Assembly: GCA_020722685.1 (NCBI GenBank)
Contig: DYKH01000096.1
Span: 1 to 21,312, forward strand
Source of the DNA: Caldithrix sp.
Lineage (GTDB): Bacteria > KSB1 > UBA2214 > DYKH01
Direction: 5' to 3'
Length of the DNA stretch: 21,312 nucleotides
Positions 14,928 through 21,312 of this stretch are shown piece by piece. The translations under genes were made by a program, and so were the position numbers. Below the pieces are notes generated by a model. That model had not been told where the DNA came from. It saw nothing but the letters and a program-made list of their open reading frames with translations, and did not search any database. Position 1 is the first letter of the stretch. Each line of letters starts with the position of its first letter.

Positions 14928-16214
14928 TCAATACCGTAATGATATGCTGGTGGCCAAGCCGATTCCTCGACTGACGCTGGCAAGAAAGCCGCCGTAGTTA
15001 ACGCCCGCCAAATCCCAACGTACCGGACCAAAAGCAAGACCCAGACCGTAGGCGATGGTGAACCCCTGCCGTCCGCCAAAGGAGGTGCCCATGCGAAGGC
15101 GTAAGACGCGCCAGGGACGATATTCTCCGCCGATGGCAAATAATGGCGTCTTGGTGGACAGCGCACCGTCTCCAAAGCCTTGCTCCCATTCTGCTGCCAA
15201 AAGCCATTCTCCGAAGGTTCGTAAGATTCCCAAACGCAGAATGGTCGGCACCGAAGTTGAAAACGCCGAAATCGATCGGGTGGTATCGTTGGAAACCAGG
15301 ACCGAGTCCACTTCTCCTTCGAAGGAATTAAGCTTATCCACATTGGTGCTGTAAAGCTCAAAGTCGGTCAAGACGGCTTCGGCGTCCTTGTTCCAACTCA
15401 CCGTGCTTACCAGATTGTACAAGGTGAAGGAAGCGCGCCATCTTTTCCACATGGTTGCGGTAGCGCCCAAATCAAGACCGAAGCCGTTGCCGCCGCCGGC
15501 CTGACGAATTTCAACGGAACCTTCCGCCTCTGCTGCTGAAAACTCTGTTAGCACGCGGGCTTGAGCATGCAAGATTTTGCCATAGAAAATGCCGCGATAG
15601 TACTTGAGCGTAGCTCCGACGCCAAATTGATCGATCTCCGACATGGGCATTTTGATAGCCTTGCCATAAGAAAAAGCAAATGCAGCCAAACCGAAGCCTT
15701 CGGCAGTTGCGGGCTTGAAGGAATAGGGACGATTTTCCTGATTGCCGTTGAGAACGAGATCAAAGATTTCCCGGGCCAAAGTTGATTCAGCCCCACCGAT
15801 GGCGCTGACGGAGAAAGCCCACGGGCCGTAGCCGATGCCCAGCGCCTGCACCTCGGCGGCAGAATTCATCCGCAAACCGTTTTCCGAGATGGCCCCAAGA
15901 ATATCGTTTTTCGCCGCCTGATCAAGATGTGCGCCGTTATAGCGATCATAGTAGGACTTACTAAAAGAGTTGTTGACGGCGTTTAAACCGATGCCTAAAA
16001 AGGTCATGCTAAAAGGAGATTCCGTTTTCAAAGACAAGTTTGCGGGATTGACGAAAGGGGCCTCGGCACCCAGGGCCAAGCCGTTGTAAGCGCCGGCCAT
16101 AGCGGTAGAGCGGGCGTTGCTCATACCAATGGCTCCGCCTCCTTTCGCTTGTTCGGGGATTGTAAGGCTGAAGGTAATGGCAGAAAGGCAAAAATAAAAC
16201 GCGAGACTTTTCAT
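14928..16214 (-). CDS. Outer membrane beta-barrel protein (PorV/DUF5723-like)
   Basis: This 428-aa predicted outer-membrane protein of unknown function has a signal peptide at residues 1-24 (MKSLAFYFCLSAITFSLTIP). Right after it comes the opening typical of long-chain-transporter/PorV-type barrels: AIGMSNARSTAMAGAYNGLA, then LGAEAPFVNPANLSL. Alternating strands follow to the end (GIGLATSISLRY, aromatic terminal residue). WRASFTLYNLVSTVSWN and GVGATLKYYRGIFYG are further barrel-like strands. The ribosome-binding site is weak. It probably shares a transcript with lgt. A ~124-bp repeat ends 40 bases upstream of the start codon, so its promoter must lie in that gap or in the repeat. Confidence 0.8.
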   Translation of the reverse strand: MKSLAFYFCLSAITFSLTIPEQAKGGGAIGMSNARSTAMAGAYNGLALGAEAPFVNPANLSLKTESPFSMTFLGIGLNAVNNSFSKSYYDRYNGAHLDQAAKNDILGAISENGLRMNSAAEVQALGIGYGPWAFSVSAIGGAESTLAREIFDLVLNGNQENRPYSFKPATAEGFGLAAFAFSYGKAIKMPMSEIDQFGVGATLKYYRGIFYGKILHAQARVLTEFSAAEAEGSVEIRQAGGGNGFGLDLGATATMWKRWRASFTLYNLVSTVSWNKDAEAVLTDFELYSTNVDKLNSFEGEVDSVLVSNDTTRSISAFSTSVPTILRLGILRTFGEWLLAAEWEQGFGDGALSTKTPLFAIGGEYRPWRVLRLRMGTSFGGRQGFTIAYGLGLAFGPVRWDLAGVNYGGFLASVSRGIGLATSISLRY

Positions 16215-16253
16215 AGCACAAACCTGTGTAGTTTTTCAAACAACTCAAATATA

Positions 16254-16376
16254 GTAACCAATCACGGGGTGTCCTCCCAGTGCTGTTATTCCTGCGGATG
16301 CAGGAACCTCCTTTCGATTACACGGCAGAAAGAGACACATGCCACGCAGGGGTGACCGCATCCTGTGATCGGTTAC
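16254..16376 (+). repeat. ~124-bp palindromic-ended repeat, copy 2
   Basis: This is the forward partner of 3535-3658. It begins GTAACCAATCACGGGGTGTC and ends ATCCTGTGATCGGTTAC, whose reverse complement GTAACCGATCACAGGAT matches the start. An internal perfect hairpin TTCCTGC-GGAT-GCAGGAA (16289-16306) lies near the left end. It sits in the leader of the outer-membrane protein gene. Confidence 0.75.
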
Positions 16377-16482
16377 AGAATATGAAGGTGTAGTCCTTGA
16401 ATACATTTGCATTGGCGTTTGCTCGCGCTGGTTCGTGATCCATAGCTTTGATGGCGGCGCCATGCCGCATCTGTTTATTTCG

Positions 16483-18272
<1,790 letters not shown>

Positions 18273-18396
18273 TTACAGTATTAATTCCGCCGCGTTTTCT
18301 GCTGGTTCAGTTGATTTACCGAGACAGTACACGTTCACGGCTACATCTTATCCCCAGGCGGTGTGCCGATCCAAATTCTCATCTCAACGAGAGGAC

Positions 18397-18420
18397 CCAA
18401 AGCTTGTAGGTTTGGAAGCT
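18397..18420 (-). other. Possible H-type pseudoknot in the ahcY leader
   Basis: On the minus strand AGCTT, CCAAA, CCTAC, AAGCT and TTGG follow in order. AGCTT can pair with AAGCT and CCAAA with TTTGG in interleaved fashion, the topology of an H-type pseudoknot. It lies about 140 bases upstream of the ahcY start. The stems are only five pairs each, and no SAH or SAM riboswitch consensus was recognised. Confidence 0.2.
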
Positions 18421-18444
18421 GAGTAGTAAAGGAAGGCATTACTA

Positions 18445-18684
18445 TCAAACCTCCAGCAGATTCGAGACAAAACTCAGTGGGGCTTCGACTTTGAGAACTT
18501 GCTTAACCAAGAATGGAACGTTGCCAAGCTCTCGGTAGCCCCAAGTTATCGCATCAAGTTGCGAGTCAAAAGAACCCAACACACGGTTGCCATGAATTAC
18601 TACGAACTTACCTTCATTCGTGCCGACAAGTGAATCAAAGTTTTTCTCATAGGTCTTCAATTCGGAAGATAGCAACTCAGCCAT
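18445..18684 (-). CDS. Small conserved protein of unknown function
   Basis: This 79-aa soluble protein starts MAELLSSELKTYEKNFDSLV. GTNEGKFVVIHGNRVLGSFD, then AITWGYRELGNVPFLVKQVL, follow the pattern of a widespread group of small uncharacterised proteins (GKFVxIH, VxGxFD, GYxxxGxxPFLVKQ), possibly DUF5678. The second Met is chosen because GGAGG sits five bases before it; the frame could start four codons earlier at 18696. It lies between metK and ahcY in the same direction, but nothing in it suggests methyl-cycle chemistry. Confidence 0.75.
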   Translation of the reverse strand: MAELLSSELKTYEKNFDSLVGTNEGKFVVIHGNRVLGSFDSQLDAITWGYRELGNVPFLVKQVLKVEAPLSFVSNLLEV

Positions 18685-18806
18685 GGGTACCTCCATTTCT
18701 TGCTATTTCAAATCACAATATCGGGAGCGCGGTCATCAGAATTGTCCATAGCCATTCCAGCTCAAAGGATCACATAAGTGTATCCCATCATTCGTGATCT
18801 CAAAAT

Positions 18807-19943
18807 CTAACCACGCTGCAAATCGATGACCTTGTCCTTCCGCTCCCAGGGAAAGTCCATATCTTCGCGGCCAAAGTGCCCATAGGTTGCGGTCGGTTTA
18901 TATATTGGCCTTCTCAGTTCCAACATCTCGATGATGCCGCCAGGGGTAAGATCGAAATTCTTTCTGATCAACCGGATCAACTCTTCGTCCGACAGCTTTC
19001 CCGTTCCAAACGTGTCCACAAAAATAGAGACCGGCTCGGCGACACCAATGGCGTAAGCGACCTGGATTTCGCACTTTTTGGCAAAGCCGGCTGCGACGAT
19101 ATTTTTGGCAATGTAACGCGTAGCATAGGCCGCGGAGCGATCGACCTTGGTCGGATCTTTACCGGAAAAGCAGCCGCCGCCGTGCCGCGCGTAGCCGCCA
19201 TAAGTGTCCACGATAATTTTTCGCCCGGTCAGGCCGGCGTCGCCCTGCGGCCCGCCGATGACAAAACGGCCCGTGGGATTAACGTGATAGATCGGCTCAT
19301 TATTCCTGTACAGGTCCGCCGGAATAACCGCCTCGATCACCTTTGTAATGATGTCCTCACGAATCTGTTGGGTGCTGACGTCCGGCTCGTGCTGGGCAGC
19401 GATGACCACCGTCTCGACAAAGGCAGGAACTCCGTCGACATATTTGACCGTCACCTGCGCTTTGCCGTCGGGCCGCAGGTAAGGAATGATGCCCTCTTTG
19501 CGCACCTGGGCTAAGCGTTTGGTAAGCTTGTGAGCCAAGACGATTGGCATCGGCATGAGCTCGGCGGTTTCATCCACGGCGAAGCCGAACATCATACCCT
19601 GATCGCCGGCGCCGGCGCGATCTACTCCCATCGCAATGTCCGGGGATTGCTGGTCAATCGTGGTAATGACCGCACAGGTCAAATAGTCGAAGCCGTAGCG
19701 GGCGTCGGTGTAGCCGATGTCCTTGATGGTCTGGCGCACGAGCTTGGGTATGTCGACGTAGGTTTCAGTGCTGATTTCGCCCCCGACCAAAGCCAAGCCG
19801 GTGGTGACATAGGTTTCACAGGCAACGCGTCCATGCGGATCGTCTTGGAACACTGCATCGAGCACAGCGTCGGAGATTTGATCCGCGATTTTGTCCGGAT
19901 GTCCTTCGGTAACCGATTCGGAAGTAAAAAACATTTCAGGCAT
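18807..19943 (-). CDS. metK: S-adenosylmethionine synthetase
   Basis: This 378-aa cytoplasmic methionine adenosyltransferase makes S-adenosylmethionine from methionine and ATP, releasing phosphate and pyrophosphate. ATP-site motif [20 protein letters not shown] (H15), signature [12 protein letters not shown] and the P-loop-like [20 protein letters not shown] are all there; the usual GGGAFSGKD has Cys for Ala. Length is near the family norm. A good site (AAGGAG) lies before the ATG. The 288-base leader holds several stem-loops (separate entry). With ahcY downstream it forms the activated methyl cycle. Confidence 0.98.
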   Translation of the reverse strand: MPEMFFTSESVTEGHPDKIADQISDAVLDAVFQDDPHGRVACETYVTTGLALVGGEISTETYVDIPKLVRQTIKDIGYTDARYGFDYLTCAVITTIDQQSPDIAMGVDRAGAGDQGMMFGFAVDETAELMPMPIVLAHKLTKRLAQVRKEGIIPYLRPDGKAQVTVKYVDGVPAFVETVVIAAQHEPDVSTQQIREDIITKVIEAVIPADLYRNNEPIYHVNPTGRFVIGGPQGDAGLTGRKIIVDTYGGYARHGGGCFSGKDPTKVDRSAAYATRYIAKNIVAAGFAKKCEIQVAYAIGVAEPVSIFVDTFGTGKLSDEELIRLIRKNFDLTPGGIIEMLELRRPIYKPTATYGHFGREDMDFPWERKDKVIDLQRG

Positions 19944-20010
19944 TTAAAATCTCTCCTTGGGTATATGAAAAAGTTAGTCGATGTCGTTGATGGTTCTTGC
20001 GCAAATTTTC

Positions 20011-20134
20011 GCCAACGGTAATCGAATTGTACCGCCGAGATCGACAATTTGCAGAAGAGTCGTGTTACCGACTGATCAGCCCCTACTGGCAAATGCGCCG
20101 GCAATTCAGCGTCATAGAGCATGAAGCATTTCCC
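20011..20134 (-). ncRNA. Structured metK leader with tRNA-like fold
   Basis: On the minus strand, in the metK leader, TTGCCAG (near 20092) can pair with TTGGCGA (20009-20015) as a 7-pair acceptor-like stem with two wobbles, followed by TA as at tRNA positions 8-9. Inside come AGTCGGTA (D-loop wording), CTGCAAA (the loop of a tRNA-Cys anticodon arm), CGAC/GTCG, and CGGTA/TACCG enclosing ATTCGAT (T-arm-like). The D-stem and a standard anticodon stem do not form, so it is not a working tRNA. A further helix, GGGAAATGC with GCATTTGCC (20126-20134/20088-20096, one mismatch), lies upstream and overlaps the acceptor arm. It may be a decayed tRNA, a regulatory leader or chance. Confidence 0.27.
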
Positions 20135-20231
20135 AACCCTCGAGGCAAGCTACGGGCAGTCAGATCAGTGAGAGCGCGCCCCGCTTCTGCCTGGTGCTGA
20201 GCGTGGAGATACCGCGCAAGGCAGGGTGTTC

Positions 20232-21287
20232 CTATTTGAACTCTGCAAGCTTCTTTTTGAGAAAAACGATATTGTCGATGGCCGTTGGATCGACCTCGTT
20301 CAATATGGCCAAATAGTAACTGACAAAATCGGCGGGAAGCAATTGCGAGAAGGTACGACAGAGCCGGGAACGTCCTTGGGCAAACAATTCGGTGACGGGT
20401 ACGTTGTGCTTTGCCAAGATTTCCTTGGTGGTTTGGAAGCGGAACTCCACTCGGGGCGAATTCCGTTCGTCTCGAAGCATGATGACGTGTACTTTGTCCA
20501 AAATGGCCGTCGGCTTGGCCCAACCGACGATTTCGTTGTGGTTCATTTCCGGGATCAAATTGCTGAAGGCCAAAATTTTGGAATTCTCGGAAAATTGATT
20601 GCGCCATCGAGTCGGCAGCGCCTCATTGGGCTCACTCGCGCCATAGACAATAGGAGTTTTCCGCACCAGTTTGGTTGCCAATTCCAAAGCCGGGTTGTCT
20701 GGCTTGGAATAGTCAGCAAGCTCGGCTGCCATTTGCGTTGCCAATGACAAGGTTTCGTCAAATGCCTCTTTTTGATCGCCGATGATATGTAGTTTCTGCA
20801 GAGTTACCAACAGGGAAATGAAGAGGTATCCCAAAGCCGTCCTAGGCGGCTGTCCGCCGGGAACCTTTACTAAAGGATAGCCGTTTTGTGTCGCCAGTTG
20901 CTCAAGCTTACCATTAGAGCTAATGCAGACGACCATGGGCTTCCGTTTGATAACACTCTCCAACGCTTGGATGGTCTCTTCGGTGTCGCCGGAGTAGCTG
21001 CAAGCAAGAACCAAAGTATTCTTGGATACGAACTGAGGCAGCGTATAGCCCTTGTTGACGTAGATGGGCATTTCGAGCAGGTTGTTGAGGTGATTGCTCA
21101 AAATGTCTCCGCCGATGCCCGATCCACCCATGCCGGTGATAGCAATGTTGTGGACGGCCTCGCGGAGGTTAGGAATTGGTGTATTGTTGGCAATCTCCCA
21201 AGCTTTGCGTAACTGTTGCGGGAAAGCGGTCAACAAAGCAAACATATTCGAGCGATCTAACCGCGATATTTTTTGACTAGTGATCAT
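20232..21287 (-). CDS. Bifunctional phosphoglucose/phosphomannose isomerase
   Basis: This 351-aa SIS-domain isomerase of the archaeal/crenarchaeal PGI/PMI family interconverts glucose 6-phosphate or mannose 6-phosphate with fructose 6-phosphate in the cytoplasm. The first SIS domain has ITGMGGSGIGGDIL (phosphate loop, 52-61) and CSYSGDTEET (96-105). The second has RWRNQFSENSKILAF with the likely catalytic E234, and IPEMNHNEIVGW with H250; their 16-residue spacing equals that of E203/H219 in the Pyrobaculum enzyme. GGGAG lies 10 bases before the ATG at 21287. It is oriented like metK but separated by 288 bases. It could feed mannose- or glucose-based nucleotide sugars. Confidence 0.93.
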   Translation of the reverse strand: MITSQKISRLDRSNMFALLTAFPQQLRKAWEIANNTPIPNLREAVHNIAITGMGGSGIGGDILSNHLNNLLEMPIYVNKGYTLPQFVSKNTLVLACSYSGDTEETIQALESVIKRKPMVVCISSNGKLEQLATQNGYPLVKVPGGQPPRTALGYLFISLLVTLQKLHIIGDQKEAFDETLSLATQMAAELADYSKPDNPALELATKLVRKTPIVYGASEPNEALPTRWRNQFSENSKILAFSNLIPEMNHNEIVGWAKPTAILDKVHVIMLRDERNSPRVEFRFQTTKEILAKHNVPVTELFAQGRSRLCRTFSQLLPADFVSYYLAILNEVDPTAIDNIVFLKKKLAEFK

Positions 21288-21312
21288 TAAGTGTTAGCTC
21301 CCAAAATTATCT

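Noticed and set aside
14858..15361. Upstream extension of the lgt open frame (168 codons)
   Set aside because: It overlaps the outer-membrane gene in another frame, shows no Lgt-like residues, and the ATG at 14857 gives a normal-length enzyme.
16450..16471. GATG/CATC-type hairpin after the lipoprotein gene as terminator
   Set aside because: The stem has a bulge and no T-run follows on the minus strand.
19944..20231. SAM-I, SAM-II or SAM-IV riboswitch before metK
   Set aside because: None of the core sequences recalled for these classes is present, although the region has stem-loops.

Overview
The window reads as chromosomal DNA of a Gram-negative (diderm) bacterium. It encodes an LptD-type LPS assembly protein, a TonB-dependent receptor with an N-terminal carboxypeptidase-regulatory-like domain, a second outer-membrane barrel protein, a lipoprotein and the lipoprotein-modifying enzyme Lgt. 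The mix (CarboxypepD_reg-like TonB receptor, Bacteroidota-style LptD, PorV/DUF5723-like barrel, archaeal/Thermotoga-length AhcY, archaeal-type PGI/PMI) suggests the FCB group or a neighbouring uncultured phylum (Calditrichota/KSB1-like). That placement is inference, because there is no rRNA or other decisive marker.

Layout. 1-727: gene-poor DNA with an AT-rich inverted repeat pair flanking a small ORF, and a strong hairpin that probably ends the TonB receptor transcript. 728-2860 (-): TonB-dependent receptor with a well-formed promoter overlapped by a perfect palindrome. 2861-3739: long intergenic region with a cluster of stem-loops (about 3292-3482) and one copy of a ~124-bp palindromic-ended repeat. 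3740-8287 (+): a sugar-1-phosphate nucleotidylyltransferase/left-handed-helix protein, an MNT/HEPN toxin-antitoxin-like pair whose HEPN gene is frameshifted, a CDF metal transporter and RarA. 8287-8450: degenerate tandem repeat with 10-11-bp period. 8459-11119 (+): LptD. 11211-13890 (-): SSB-like protein, NUDT22-like Nudix hydrolase, Ogt and PduL; the last three are packed as one operon behind a TTGACA promoter. 14087-16214 (-): Lgt and an outer-membrane protein. 16254-16376: second copy of the palindromic-ended repeat. 16483-21287 (-): a lipoprotein overlapping ahcY by ATGA, ahcY, a small conserved protein, metK, and a bifunctional phosphoglucose/phosphomannose isomerase.

How genes work together. 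MetK makes S-adenosylmethionine and AhcY removes the S-adenosylhomocysteine left after methyl transfer, so 17001-19943 is an activated-methyl-cycle block. Lgt uses phosphatidylglycerol to acylate lipoproteins such as the one at 16483-17004. LptD, the TonB receptor and the barrel protein are outer-membrane components. The PGI/PMI, the nucleotidylyltransferase and the NUDT22-like enzyme all act on hexose phosphates or nucleotide sugars, but lie in separate units.

No rRNA, intact tRNA, CRISPR array, transposase, phage gene or obvious new multi-gene defence system was found. The most unusual items are non-coding: the stem-loop cluster upstream of the TonB receptor, the ~124-bp repeat family, the helically phased repeat before lptD, and a tRNA-like fold in the metK leader.
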